In this document: in pieces, positions 35,590 to 44,656 of the stretch
Layout: the number at the start of each line of letters is the position of its first letter
Numbering within the stretch: the stretch's first letter is position 1
Assembly: GCA_903822175.1 (NCBI GenBank)
Contig: CAIJOB010000009.1
Coordinates: 20,069 to 84,068, forward strand
DNA: 64,000 bases
Reading direction: 5' to 3'
DNA from: an uncultured Alphaproteobacteria bacterium
GTDB lineage: Bacteria; Pseudomonadota; Alphaproteobacteria; Caulobacterales; Caulobacteraceae
Position numbers and translations under genes: made by a program
Notes under the pieces: generated by a model
What the model was told of the DNA's origin: nothing
The model's database searches: none
Seen by the model: the letters and a program-made list of their open reading frames with translations, nothing else

Positions 35590-36947
35590 GCGGCGCGGCG
35601 CTGGTCAGCCTGGGACGTAGGCAGACCCGCGATGCGCACGTGCTCCCACAGCCGGCTACGCCAGATCGCGATATAGGCCAGGGCCTCGATGACCAGCATG
35701 GCGGCCTGCACGCCCACGACGCCCCGCAGGCCGAGCCCCATCGCTATGCCCACCGTCCAGAGGATCGGCAGCAGCAGGATCCCCTGCGTGACGAAGGCGA
35801 CGGAGGTGGCGGCCTTGGTCGCGCCGGCGCCGCGGAGCGCAAAGCTAAGGATGCGGGCAAAGGCGTCCAGGCTCATGGCGGCGGCCAGCAGCTGCGCCGG
35901 CCAGACCGCCATGACGGCGGTGGCCGGGTCGTCGATGAACAGGCGCAGGACGGCCTGCGGCGCCACCAGGACGGTGAGCGCGATCGGTGTGGCCAGCGCC
36001 GCCCCGGCCCAGCCCGCCCGCCAACCCCATCGGCGGGCTTCGAGAAGATCGCCACGACCGAGCGCCTGGCCGACCAGGGTGGCCGCCGCGACGCCCAGGC
36101 CGACCGCCAGCTGCATCGGCAGCAGCATCAGATTGTTGAGCACGTTGATAACGGCCACCTCGGCGACGCCCAGGCGCGCGACGATGGCGAAGGCCCCCAT
36201 CAGGCAGGCTTGGCTCAAGCTCTGCTGGAGGCTCACAGGCCAGCCGATGCGGACAATATCGCCCAGGCCGGTGCGGTCCGGCGGGCGCGCGAAAAGGCCG
36301 GGTATCGGGGCATAGCGCCAGGCGATCATGACCTGGAGGGCGAGCGTCGCCATGCCCGGCAGGCTGGTCGCCAGGCCCGCGCCGAGCGCGCCCAGTCCGG
36401 CGGTGTGGATCAGCAGGAAGCTCGCCAGGATCTGACAGGGCGCAACAGCGGCCGTGACCGTGAAGGCCACAGCAGGACGCCCCACGGCGATCCAATAGGC
36501 GTTGAAGGCGATGGTGACCCCGAAGAGCGCCAGCGCCGGCGCGGCCGCGCGCAGGAAGTCTGCGCCCGCGTCGGCGGCTGGGCCCGCGCCGAGCATGAGG
36601 CTCACCAGGGGCGGCCCCGCGGTCCAGGCCGCCGCCGCGAGCGCGAGGCCAAGCGGCGCGCCGAGCGCCAGCGCGTTGGTCAGAGCGGCGCCCGCCTCGC
36701 GGGGAGCGCCGGCTCCAGTGGCGCGCGAGACGATGGCCTGCGTCCCGGTGTCGAGGCCGTACAGCAGGGCCAGCAGCAGCGTGAACAGCACATTGCCCAG
36801 ACCGACCCCGGCCAGGGCCGCCGACCCCAGCCGACCGACCATCGCCAGCGCCGCCAGGCTCACGGCGTTCTGGATCAGGAAGAAGGCGACCAGCGGCGCG
36901 GACAGGACGGCGATCGGTCGGACGACGCGGCGCAGATAGCCTTCCAT
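35586..36947 (-). CDS. MATE family efflux transporter
   Basis: Inner-membrane multidrug/toxin exporter driven by proton or sodium; 453 residues with twelve hydrophobic segments in two similar halves. Typical text is LAALAMVGRLGSAALAGVGLGNVLF in the first half and LNNLMLLPMQLAVGLGVAAATLVGQALGRGD in the second. Substrates cannot be predicted. It converges on the SnoaL-like gene. Confidence 0.92.
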   Translation of the reverse strand: MEGYLRRVVRPIAVLSAPLVAFFLIQNAVSLAALAMVGRLGSAALAGVGLGNVLFTLLLALLYGLDTGTQAIVSRATGAGAPREAGAALTNALALGAPLGLALAAAAWTAGPPLVSLMLGAGPAADAGADFLRAAAPALALFGVTIAFNAYWIAVGRPAVAFTVTAAVAPCQILASFLLIHTAGLGALGAGLATSLPGMATLALQVMIAWRYAPIPGLFARPPDRTGLGDIVRIGWPVSLQQSLSQACLMGAFAIVARLGVAEVAVINVLNNLMLLPMQLAVGLGVAAATLVGQALGRGDLLEARRWGWRAGWAGAALATPIALTVLVAPQAVLRLFIDDPATAVMAVWPAQLLAAAMSLDAFARILSFALRGAGATKAATSVAFVTQGILLLPILWTVGIAMGLGLRGVVGVQAAMLVIEALAYIAIWRSRLWEHVRIAGLPTSQADQRRAA

Positions 36948-36979
36948 GCCGCCGAGCCTAGCGCCTCACCGGCGCAGGG

Positions 36980-37435
36980 TCACGGCGCCTTGGTCCAGGT
37001 CTGGGCCTTGCAGAACACCAGCACGCAGCCGGAGACCTTGAGATTCCCGTCGGCGCCGATGCTCATCTTCGACTTATAGGTCTTGCCGTCGTTGGGGTCG
37101 TAGATCTTGCCATCGACCCAGTTGCCGGCCGCCTCGCGGGTGAAGTCGCTGATGATCAGCACGCCGAGCAGCGGCCGCGACCGCAGCGCCGGATTCGGGT
37201 TGTTGGCGTCGTGCAGCGGCCCGGCCGGCGCGTCGGCCGGCGGCTTCAGCCAGATCAGCGCCCCGCAAGCCTGGGCGGGATTGGCGGCGCAGGGGCCTAC
37301 CCTCACCTTGCCGCCGCCGGCGTCGGTCAGCCAGTCGCCGAAGGTCGGATCGGCGGCCGGCGCGGCGTGAGCCGCATGGCCGACCGTCAGGGCCACCGCG
37401 AGAAGGCCCGCAACCCACACTCTGAGATCATTCAT
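36980..37435 (-). CDS. exported DUF2147 family protein
   Basis: A 151-residue secreted protein: signal peptide MNDLRVWVAGLLAVALTVGHAAHAAPA, then a lipocalin-like DUF2147 domain (FGDWLTDAGGGKVRVGPC, WVDGKIYDPNDGKTYKSKM, LKVSGCVLVFCKAQTWTK). Four cysteines could form two disulfides. The start overlaps the stop of the ABC permease gene by 8 bases, so it belongs to the same transcript. Function of the family is unknown; a ligand-binding role at the envelope is inferred. Confidence 0.85.
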   Translation of the reverse strand: MNDLRVWVAGLLAVALTVGHAAHAAPAADPTFGDWLTDAGGGKVRVGPCAANPAQACGALIWLKPPADAPAGPLHDANNPNPALRSRPLLGVLIISDFTREAAGNWVDGKIYDPNDGKTYKSKMSIGADGNLKVSGCVLVFCKAQTWTKAP

Positions 37436-39878
37436 AGCGAAGCGCTCCCACTGGCCGGGCTCGGGCGACCCGCAAGGCATGGATGAAGACTGTGCCCCAG
37501 GCGATCAGCACCGCAAGCCCGACCGCGGCGGCGAAGGTCCACGGCGCGAGCGGCACCTTGTAGACGAAGCCCTGCAGCCACCAGTTCATCGCGAACCACG
37601 ACGCCGGCACCGCCAGCAGGCTGGCCCACAGCACTGGCTGGGTGAACTGCCAGAGCAAGAGCTTGAGGATGTCGGCTGAGTTGGCGCCCATGGCCTTGCG
37701 GATGCCGATCTCCTTGGTGCGCCGCTCGGTGGTGTAGGCCGAGAGCGCAAAGAGACCCAGGCAGGCGATGGAGAGCGCGATCAGGGCGCAGGCGGTGATC
37801 ACGGCGCCCTGCACGATCGTGTCGACGTACCAGCGCAGCATGAACTGATCGACGAAGTAGCGGATGATCGGGCCGTTGCCGAACCGCTTCCAAACCTTGT
37901 CGATGGCCGGCAGGGCCTGGGCCTTCTTGGCGCCGTCCAGCCGGACGTTGAGGGCCATGGAGTCATAGCGGCCGCCGCCGGTCTTGTAGGCGATCGGGAA
38001 GACCGCTGGGGGAATCTTGGTCCGTGCGGACCCGAAGTTGAAGTCCGGGATCACACCGAGGATGACCGACGGCAGGTTGGCGGTTCCGGTCCAGCACTGG
38101 CCCTTGCAGTCTGGCGCCGCCATGCCGGTCCAGTTCACCGACTGACCGACGGCCTTGGCCGGGTCGGCAAAGCCCAGTTCGCGGGCCGCAGACTGGTTGA
38201 TCACCAGGGGCTGGTGAAACGTCGCGCCGTTGGCGGAGTCGCCCGGGCGGTTCGCATCGTAGAGCCGCCCCGCCAGGGGCTTCAGCCGATAGACGTCGAA
38301 GAAGTTCGCGTCCACCGGGCTGAGGACCATGTAGGGGTGCTTGCTGCCGAAATTCAGCACCACCTCGTTGTCCATCAGCGCCAGGCTGTCGCCCGACGAG
38401 CAGGCGGCGTTCAGCACGCCGGGCACGCGCCGCACCTCGTCGCGCAGGGTGTCGGTGCAGGGCTGGGCGAACAGCAGCATCACCTGGTCCTTGTCGAGGC
38501 CCGTGGAGGCGTTGATCGCGAACATGGTCTGGCGATAGATCGTGCCGGCGGCGAGGATGAGCGCGATCAGCACCGAGAACTGGAAGACCACCAGGATCTG
38601 GCGAACGCCGACGCCGCCGGCGCCCTGCACCGGGCCGCCCTTGAGCACCGCCGCAGGACGGAAGTTCGACAGCACGAAGGCGGGATAGGCGCCGGCCAGC
38701 ACCGCGACCAGCAACAGCACGCCGACGATGCCGCCGGCCAGCACCGGGTCGTGCAGATAGTCGAAGTGGATGCGCCGCTGGACCAGCAGATTGAAGGCCG
38801 GCATCAGCAGCTCCGCCAGGGCTACCGCCACCAGACCGGCGAGCAGCACATAGACGAAGGCCTCGCCCATGAACTGGACGATCAGGTCCCGCCGCGAGGC
38901 GCCGGCGGCCTTGCGGACGCCCACCTCCACGGCGCGGCGCGCGGCGCGGGCGGTCATCAGGGTGACGAAATTGATCGCCGCCACCAGCACGATCAGGCCG
39001 CCGACCGCGCCGATGGACGCGACCACGCCCGGGTCGGCCGAGGCCTTGTCGAAGGAGGTCGACATGGCCTTGCGCATATGGATCGCGCCGATGTTGATCG
39101 GGGTCATGACGACGATGTTGGTGTCGCTGCTGATCCCATCGTGCCGCTTCACGAAGCTCGGCATCTGGGCGTTCACCGAAGCGATGGTCGCGCCGGGCTT
39201 CAGCCGGAAATAGGTCTGCACGCGGTTCGAGGTCCACGAGCCGTTGGCCGGATCGTTCATCACGCTGTTGGCGGCCAGGCTCGACAGGAAGATGTTGCCG
39301 TTGATCTCGGTGTTCGACGGCAGGTCCTGGAGGACCGCGGTGACCCGCACGGGTCGCTTGTCGACCATCAGAATCTTGCCCAGCGGCGTGTCCCGCCCGA
39401 AGTATTTGCGCGCCGTGCTGAGGTCGATGACGACGGTGTCGGGGGCGTCCAGCGCATGGCTCAGGTCGCCGGCCACCTTGGGCATGGGCATGACGCGGAA
39501 GAAGTTCGGGTCCACGGCCTGAACCCCCTGCTCGGCGGCGCTGATCTCGCCGTGGCGGACTTCCGGCGGAAAGCCGCCGATGGCGAAGCGGGTGACCTCC
39601 TTCATCTGCGGGAAGTCGAGGCGCAGCGCCTCGGCCAGCCGGACCGGCGTGTAGGCGTTGTCCGAGGGCTTGCTCCCGGGGATCGTGACGACCTGCGAGA
39701 TGCGGTAGGTGCGCTGCCAGCTGGGGATGAACTTGTCGTAGCTGTACTCGTCGCGCACGAAGAGGGCGACCAGCATGGCGGCGGCAAAGCCGATGGCCAG
39801 GCCCGCGATGGTGATGCCCGCATAGAGCCGATTGCGGCCCAGATTGCGCAGCGCGGCGGCGAGGTAGTTACGCAGCAT
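37428..39878 (-). CDS. MacB-like ABC transporter permease (tandem FtsX type)
   Basis: An 816-residue permease with an N-terminal TM segment (RLYAGITIAGLAIGFAAAMLV), a large periplasmic MacB-type domain (residues about 45-290), an FtsX block with GVRKAAGASRRDLIVQF, then a second TM/periplasmic domain and a second FtsX block ending with GIRKAMGANSADILKLLLWQF. The two coupling motifs show a tandem arrangement, about twice the length of MacB permeases. The ATPase is encoded separately downstream in the transcript order. This type of mechanotransmission transporter usually moves peptides or lipoproteins across the envelope; its substrate is unknown. Confidence 0.9.
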   Translation of the reverse strand: MLRNYLAAALRNLGRNRLYAGITIAGLAIGFAAAMLVALFVRDEYSYDKFIPSWQRTYRISQVVTIPGSKPSDNAYTPVRLAEALRLDFPQMKEVTRFAIGGFPPEVRHGEISAAEQGVQAVDPNFFRVMPMPKVAGDLSHALDAPDTVVIDLSTARKYFGRDTPLGKILMVDKRPVRVTAVLQDLPSNTEINGNIFLSSLAANSVMNDPANGSWTSNRVQTYFRLKPGATIASVNAQMPSFVKRHDGISSDTNIVVMTPINIGAIHMRKAMSTSFDKASADPGVVASIGAVGGLIVLVAAINFVTLMTARAARRAVEVGVRKAAGASRRDLIVQFMGEAFVYVLLAGLVAVALAELLMPAFNLLVQRRIHFDYLHDPVLAGGIVGVLLLVAVLAGAYPAFVLSNFRPAAVLKGGPVQGAGGVGVRQILVVFQFSVLIALILAAGTIYRQTMFAINASTGLDKDQVMLLFAQPCTDTLRDEVRRVPGVLNAACSSGDSLALMDNEVVLNFGSKHPYMVLSPVDANFFDVYRLKPLAGRLYDANRPGDSANGATFHQPLVINQSAARELGFADPAKAVGQSVNWTGMAAPDCKGQCWTGTANLPSVILGVIPDFNFGSARTKIPPAVFPIAYKTGGGRYDSMALNVRLDGAKKAQALPAIDKVWKRFGNGPIIRYFVDQFMLRWYVDTIVQGAVITACALIALSIACLGLFALSAYTTERRTKEIGIRKAMGANSADILKLLLWQFTQPVLWASLLAVPASWFAMNWWLQGFVYKVPLAPWTFAAAVGLAVLIAWGTVFIHALRVARARPVGALRYE

Positions 39879-39889
39879 GGTCGTTGTCC

Positions 39890-40570
39890 TCAGGCCGCCA
39901 GCAGGGTTTCGGAGACCACCCGGCCGTCCAGCAGCTTGATGGTCCGCTGGGCGACGGCGGCATGGGCCAGGGAGTGGGTGACCATGATCACCGTGACCCC
40001 GGCAGCGGCGGCGGCGGTCAGCAGTTCCATCACCGCCTCGCCATTGACCGTGTCGAGGTTGCCGGTCGGTTCGTCGGCGAGGATCAGGCTGGGGTCGGAG
40101 ACGAGCGCGCGAGCGACGGCGACGCGCTGTTGCTGACCGCCGGAGAGCTGTTGAGGCCGGTGCCGGGCGCGGTGGCCCATGCCGACCCGCTCCAGCGCCT
40201 CGGCGACGCGGCGTTTGCGCTCAGCGGTCGGCACCCGGCGGTAGAGCAGCGCCACCTCGACGTTCTCGGCGACGGAGAGGTCGTCGATCAGGTTGAAGCT
40301 CTGGAAGACAAAGCCGATGCGGTCACGGCGAAGCGCCGTCAGCTCACGCTCCGAACGCCTGGCCACCTGCTCGCCGAAAAACTCGAAATCGCCGGACGTC
40401 GGCGTGTCGAGCAACCCCAGCGTGTTGAGCAGCGTCGACTTCCCACAGCCGGACGGACCCATGATGGCGACGAACTCGCCGCCCCGGACCTCCATGGAGA
40501 TCTCGTTCAGCGCCAGGGTCTCGACCTCGGCGGTGCGGTAGATCTTGCTGACGTTGGTGAGCTTGAGCAT
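39890..40570 (-). CDS. ABC transporter ATP-binding protein (MacB/LolD type)
   Basis: A 226-residue nucleotide-binding subunit. Walker A is GPSGCGKST, the signature LSGGQQQR, and Walker B ILADEPTGNLD, the pattern of the MacB/LolD/FtsE class. It starts with LKLTNVSKIYRTAEVETLALNEISMEV. It lies 11 bases from the permease and 19 bases from the adaptor gene, all on the minus strand, so the three form one export operon. Confidence 0.95.
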   Translation of the reverse strand: MLKLTNVSKIYRTAEVETLALNEISMEVRGGEFVAIMGPSGCGKSTLLNTLGLLDTPTSGDFEFFGEQVARRSERELTALRRDRIGFVFQSFNLIDDLSVAENVEVALLYRRVPTAERKRRVAEALERVGMGHRARHRPQQLSGGQQQRVAVARALVSDPSLILADEPTGNLDTVNGEAVMELLTAAAAAGVTVIMVTHSLAHAAVAQRTIKLLDGRVVSETLLAA

Positions 40571-40589
40571 TCCTGCCCTCCAGATTGAA

Positions 40590-41861
40590 TTACTTCGTCA
40601 AAACGACGCGATCGACTTTCTCGAAGCCGTTGTAGTCCGAGGTGATCACCCGCTCGCCGGGCTTGAGGCCGCCCAGCACCTCCACCTGATCGGCGCTACG
40701 CCGGCCGATGTGGATGCGCCGGCGGTCGGCGTGGGTCCCGCTGGCGTCGGCCACCATGGCCCAGTCGCCGCCGGTGCGCTCCAGGAAGGCGCCCGCGGGA
40801 AGGACGAGGGCCGGCCGATCGCCGCCAAGCGTCAGCCGGCCCTCCAGCGCCTGGCCGGGGAGGAGGCCATGCGGCATGGCGCCTTCGAAGGCGAAATCCA
40901 CCTGGAAGGTCGCGTTCTTCACCTGCGGATCGACCCGCGTCACCCGGACCGGCAGCTCCTGATCGCCGATGGTGACGCGGCCGGTCTGACCCGGGCGCAC
41001 CCGGTCGAGGTAGTATTCGTCGATCTGCGCCTGCAGCTTGAAGCCGGTGTCGGCGACGATCTGGCCCAGGCGCTGGCCGCGATTGCGGATCTCGCCGACC
41101 TTGATGTCCATGTCGGTCAACCGCCCGGCCACCGGGGCCCGCAACACCAGGCTGTCCAGCTTGCCGCGGGTGACCTTCAGGCTCTCCTGCAGGGTCGCCA
41201 GTTCGTTCTGGATCTGCGGGATCTGGCGGCGGCGCAGCACATCCTGCTCGGCGTTGGACGAGGTCTGCAGCGGGAGCAGTTTGCGGTTGTGATCCAGTTC
41301 GTCGTGCACCTGTTCATGCATGTCGCGGCTGATGTAGCCCTTAGCGACCAGCTCATCCCGCCGCTCGGCGGTGCGTTGCAGGCGAATGATGTCGTACTGG
41401 ATCTGCGCCTCGGCCCTCTCGTTGGCGACCCGGGCGTCCTCGAGCTGCTTTTCGTAGGTCTGCAACTGGGTGATCGATTCCACGAGCCGGCCCTCGCGGT
41501 CGAGGACGTCGAGCTCCAGCTCGGTGTTGCGGAAGCTCAGCAAGGGCTGGCCGACCTTCACCAGGTCGCCGGCCTGGGCGAAGACCTCCCGCACCTGTCC
41601 GCCCTCCAGAGCGTCGAGATAGATCACGTCCTTGGGCTGGGCGGTGGCGCGCAGAGCGACGAAGTCGTGGAACACGCCGGGCTCGGCGGTCCCCAGGGTG
41701 ACGTTCTGGGCCGGCACCCGGACGGCCGACCGGACGCCGCTCAGCGCCAGCGCGCCAAAGGCCGCGGCAACGAGCACGGCGACCGTCACGCCGGCCGCGA
41801 TCAGCGTGCGCCGTTGTCGCCACCAGGGCGTTGCCATCTGCCTGTCCATCACCGAACTCAT
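40590..41861 (-). CDS. HlyD/MacA-like periplasmic adaptor
   Basis: Membrane-fusion protein of 423 residues. An N-terminal cytoplasmic tail and TM anchor (TLIAAGVTVAVLVAAAFGALAL) are followed by a barrel-sandwich hybrid (GGQVREVFAQAGDLVKVGQPLLSF), a long alpha hairpin (about 120-240), the return of the lipoyl half (LVLRAPVAGRLTDMDIKVGEI) and the beta-barrel domain. It is the first gene of the export operon. No outer-membrane TolC partner is in the window. Confidence 0.93.
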   Translation of the reverse strand: MSSVMDRQMATPWWRQRRTLIAAGVTVAVLVAAAFGALALSGVRSAVRVPAQNVTLGTAEPGVFHDFVALRATAQPKDVIYLDALEGGQVREVFAQAGDLVKVGQPLLSFRNTELELDVLDREGRLVESITQLQTYEKQLEDARVANERAEAQIQYDIIRLQRTAERRDELVAKGYISRDMHEQVHDELDHNRKLLPLQTSSNAEQDVLRRRQIPQIQNELATLQESLKVTRGKLDSLVLRAPVAGRLTDMDIKVGEIRNRGQRLGQIVADTGFKLQAQIDEYYLDRVRPGQTGRVTIGDQELPVRVTRVDPQVKNATFQVDFAFEGAMPHGLLPGQALEGRLTLGGDRPALVLPAGAFLERTGGDWAMVADASGTHADRRRIHIGRRSADQVEVLGGLKPGERVITSDYNGFEKVDRVVLTK

Positions 41862-41950
41862 GCCGACAGTGTCGCTTGGCTTGGCTGTTCCGTGAAACGC
41901 CGCACGATCAACGGCTTAGCCGGAACGCGCGCAATTCCATGCAACATCGG

Positions 41951-41966
41951 TGTCCGGAAACGGACA
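41951..41966. promoter_or_regulatory. perfect dyad operator candidate between exporter operon and two-component genes
   Basis: TGTCCG-GAAA-CGGACA is a perfect 6-bp inverted repeat with a 4-base spacer; allowing one mismatch the arms extend to 9 bases. It lies almost exactly midway: 89 bases from the start of the adaptor gene and 89 bases from the start of the response regulator. The Fis-type helix-turn-helix of the regulator is the obvious candidate to bind it. Confidence 0.6.
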
Positions 41967-42055
41967 TCGGCGGCGGGCCGGTCGCGCCCGAGCGCGCGTA
42001 AGCCCTTGACCCAACTGGCTTTGCCGCAAGCTGCGCAACGCCGTAGATTCAAAGG

Positions 42056-42592
42056 GTGGCGACCAACCTCCTCATCGTCGACGACGACCCCGATGTGCTG
42101 AAGGCCGCCGCCTCGGCCCTGGCGCGGGCCGCTGATCGGGTCGACACCGCGCCGTCTCCCGAAGGGGTGGTTGAGCGCGCGCACCTCTACGACGCCGTCC
42201 TGCTGGACATGAACTTCGCCACCGGCGCGCGCGATGGGGCCGCCGGCCTCGACACCCTGGACCGTCTGCAGGCGGCCGACCCGGCGCTGTCGGTGGTGCT
42301 GATGACCACCTATGGCGGTGTATCCCTGGCCGTGCAGGCGCTTAAGCGCGGCGCCGCCGACTTCATCCTCAAGCCCTGGCGCAACGAGGGTCTGGTCGAG
42401 GCGATGACGACCGCCGCCGCGCTCACCGCCGAACGGCGCGCGTCGGGCAAGGCGCTGAACCTCGACGATCTGGAACGCCGCGCCATCGTCCGAGCGCTCT
42501 CGCTCTACGAGGGCAACGTCAGCCATGCGGCCCAGGCGCTCGGCCTGACGCGCCCTGCCCTCTACCGCCGGATGGAACGCCATGGCCTCTAG
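42056..42592 (+). CDS. response regulator, receiver plus Fis-type HTH, no AAA+ domain
   Basis: A 178-residue regulator. The receiver domain (1-125) has the acidic pocket DDD at 9-11, phospho-acceptor Asp51 (LLDMNF), the Thr in LMTTY and Lys in ILKPW. The C-terminal part (about 138-178) is a Fis-like HTH (VSHAAQALGLTRPALYRRM). The AAA+ module that lies between these parts in NtrC-type regulators is absent, giving a PrrA/ActR-like layout. Start is GTG at 42056 with a poor ribosome site. The kinase gene overlaps it by 11 bases. Likely target: the divergent export operon (inference). Confidence 0.9.
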   Translation: MATNLLIVDDDPDVLKAAASALARAADRVDTAPSPEGVVERAHLYDAVLLDMNFATGARDGAAGLDTLDRLQAADPALSVVLMTTYGGVSLAVQALKRGAADFILKPWRNEGLVEAMTTAAALTAERRASGKALNLDDLERRAIVRALSLYEGNVSHAAQALGLTRPALYRRMERHGL

Positions 42593-43907
42593 GCCCTTTG
42601 GCGGCGCGGCCGGTTTCGCGTTCGGCGCGGCGCTGCGCGCGGCGGCGATCAGCGTGCTGGCGTTCGGCGGCCTGTGGGCGGCGGAGCGCCACCTCTGGGC
42701 GACCGGCGTGGTGCTGGCCGGCGTGCTGGCCCTGGTGGTCGCCGACCTGATCCGCAGCACCCGCGCCGCGGACCGGACGCTGGCGCAGTTAGTCGACGGC
42801 CTGACCGCCGAGGGCTACGAGCGCCCGACGATCCCCGCGGGCCTGAACGAACTGGGCGTGGCGATCCGCGCGGCACTCGACCGGCTCGCCGTCACCCGCG
42901 CCGAGCGGCAGCAGCGCACGGACTTCCTGGAGGCGCTCGCCGACACCGTCAGCGCCGCCCTGCTGGTGGTCGACGACAAGGGCGCCGTCACCGCCGCCAA
43001 CCGCGCCGCCCGCATTAGCCTGGGCGCGCACATCGGCGCCCTGGCCGCGATCCCGGCCCTGGGCGCGGAGACGGCCGGGCGGCTGCTGGCGCTGCCGGTG
43101 GGCGCGCGGGAGATCGTCCGGCTGGCCGACCAGCGGGCGATGCTGGCGCAGGTTTCCGGCTTTACCGCCGACGCCGGCGCGCGGCGGCTGATCGCCCTGC
43201 AGAGCGTCTCCGGCGACCTCGACGCGGTGGAGGTGAAGGCCTGGCAGGACCTCGTGCGTGTGCTGGCTCACGAGATGATGAACTCGCTCACCCCCATCTG
43301 TTCGCTCTCGGAAAACATCGCCGGCAAGCTCGCCGAGCCGCACACGCCGCAGACCCGGACCGACGTGATCGAGGCCGCCGAGGTGATCGCGCGGCGCAGT
43401 CACGGGCTGATGAACTTCGTCGAACGCTACCGCCGGCTCACCGACGTCCCGGCCGCGGTCAAGACCCGCGCCCCGGCCGCGGAGGTGGTGCACAACCTGG
43501 ACCAGCTGGCCGCGGCGATGATCGGCGCCGACGCCATCGCCTATTCCAGCGCCGTGCAGCCTTCATGGCTCAGCATCGACGCCGATCCGGACCTGCTGGA
43601 GCAGGCGATGATCAATGTGCTGAAGAACGCGGTCGACGCCGTGCGGGGCCGCGACGGGGCTGCGGTGCGCCTGACCTGCACGCTGGAGGAGGGCCAGTTG
43701 GCGCTCACCGTGGCCGACGACGGGCCAGGCCTGCCGACCGACGATCCGGAGGGCGTTTTCGTACCCTTCTTCACCACCAAGGAAGGGGGTTCCGGCATCG
43801 GCCTGACGCTCGCCCGGCAGATCGCGCTCAGTCACGGCGGACGGTTGGAACACCGCGCCGCGAAGCCGCACGGCGCTGTTTTCCAGCTTCTGCTGCCCAG
43901 CGTTTAA
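42582..43907 (+). CDS. sensor histidine kinase (NtrB/NtrY-like)
   Basis: Membrane-bound kinase of 441 residues with two N-terminal TM segments close together (about 10-33 and 40-57), hence almost no periplasmic domain. A PAS-like region (115-210) is followed by the H-box with His230 (VLAHEMMNSLTPI), and the ATPase domain with N-box NVLKNAVDAV, G1 DDGPGLP and G2 GSGIGLTLAR. The H-box type HExxNSLTPI is found in kinases paired with Fis-type regulators. It overlaps the regulator gene and the end of the pseudouridine synthase gene. Confidence 0.92.
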   Translation: MASRPFGGAAGFAFGAALRAAAISVLAFGGLWAAERHLWATGVVLAGVLALVVADLIRSTRAADRTLAQLVDGLTAEGYERPTIPAGLNELGVAIRAALDRLAVTRAERQQRTDFLEALADTVSAALLVVDDKGAVTAANRAARISLGAHIGALAAIPALGAETAGRLLALPVGAREIVRLADQRAMLAQVSGFTADAGARRLIALQSVSGDLDAVEVKAWQDLVRVLAHEMMNSLTPICSLSENIAGKLAEPHTPQTRTDVIEAAEVIARRSHGLMNFVERYRRLTDVPAAVKTRAPAAEVVHNLDQLAAAMIGADAIAYSSAVQPSWLSIDADPDLLEQAMINVLKNAVDAVRGRDGAAVRLTCTLEEGQLALTVADDGPGLPTDDPEGVFVPFFTTKEGGSGIGLTLARQIALSHGGRLEHRAAKPHGAVFQLLLPSV

Positions 43908-44656
43908 CCGGCGATCAGGGCGGCGCGCTCAGCCTCGCTCAGCACGCGCCACTTGCCCTCCGCCAGGTCGCCTAGCGTCAGCGAGCCGATGCGGATGCGG
44001 ACCAGGTCCATGACGTGCATGCCCACCAGTTCGCACATCCGGCGGATCTGGCGGTTGCGGCCTTCCTTCAGGATGAAGCGCAGCTGCTGGCCCTCGACCA
44101 CGCTGACCTTGGCGGGTTTCAGCTGGCGGCCATCCATGCTGAGGCCGTGGCAGAGGCGCGAGATCTTTTCCGGGGTGATCTTGCCGGTGACGCGAACCAG
44201 ATACTCCTTCTCCAGGTCCGACTCCGGCCCGATGATCGCCTTGGCCAGCACCCCGTCGTCGGAGAGCAGCAGCAGGCCGCGGCTGTCCATGTCCAGGCGG
44301 CCCAGAGGCGCGAGCCGCGTATCGCGGTCGGGGATCGAGGGGCTGTCGCCGACCAGGGCCGCGCGGGTCAGCAGGCGCACGGCGGGCGTCTGGCCCTGCT
44401 CCGGCTGCGCCGAGACGATGCCCATGGGCTTGTGCAGCACCACGCTCAGCGCCGCCGGGCCGCCGCCGTCGGCGAGCGTCAGGGTCTGGCCGGGCAGGAT
44501 TTTGCGGCCGGTGTCGGTGACGGTCTCGCCGTCGATGGAGATCAGGCCCTGTTCAATCAGCGCCTCGGCCTCGCGGCGCGAGCAGACACCGCTCTGCCCC
44601 AGCCACTTGTTGACCCGCTGCGGTTCGGCCTCGTCGTAGCGTCCGGTCCAGGCCAT
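43904..44656 (-). CDS. pseudouridine synthase, RsuA/RluB/E/F family
   Basis: A 250-residue enzyme that isomerises a uridine in rRNA or tRNA. An N-terminal S4 domain (RVNKWLGQSGVCSRREAEALIEQGLISIDG) binds RNA; the catalytic motif GRLDMDSRGLLLLSDDG contains the nucleophile Asp. The closing KEGRNRQIRRMCELVGMHV is characteristic of the RluF/RluB branch. Exact target base unknown. Its start is directly adjacent to the epmB stop (1-base overlap), suggesting co-transcription. Confidence 0.92.
   Translation of the reverse strand: MAWTGRYDEAEPQRVNKWLGQSGVCSRREAEALIEQGLISIDGETVTDTGRKILPGQTLTLADGGGPAALSVVLHKPMGIVSAQPEQGQTPAVRLLTRAALVGDSPSIPDRDTRLAPLGRLDMDSRGLLLLSDDGVLAKAIIGPESDLEKEYLVRVTGKITPEKISRLCHGLSMDGRQLKPAKVSVVEGQQLRFILKEGRNRQIRRMCELVGMHVMDLVRIRIGSLTLGDLAEGKWRVLSEAERAALIAG

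Noticed and set aside
38214..40136. 640-codon open frame opposite the ABC permease
   Set aside because: Antisense shadow; the minus-strand permease has proper TM segments and coupling motifs, while this frame has none.
42011..42034. possible sigma54 promoter (TGGC...GC) before the response regulator
   Set aside because: The GG to GC distance is 11 bases rather than the strict 10, so it does not fit.
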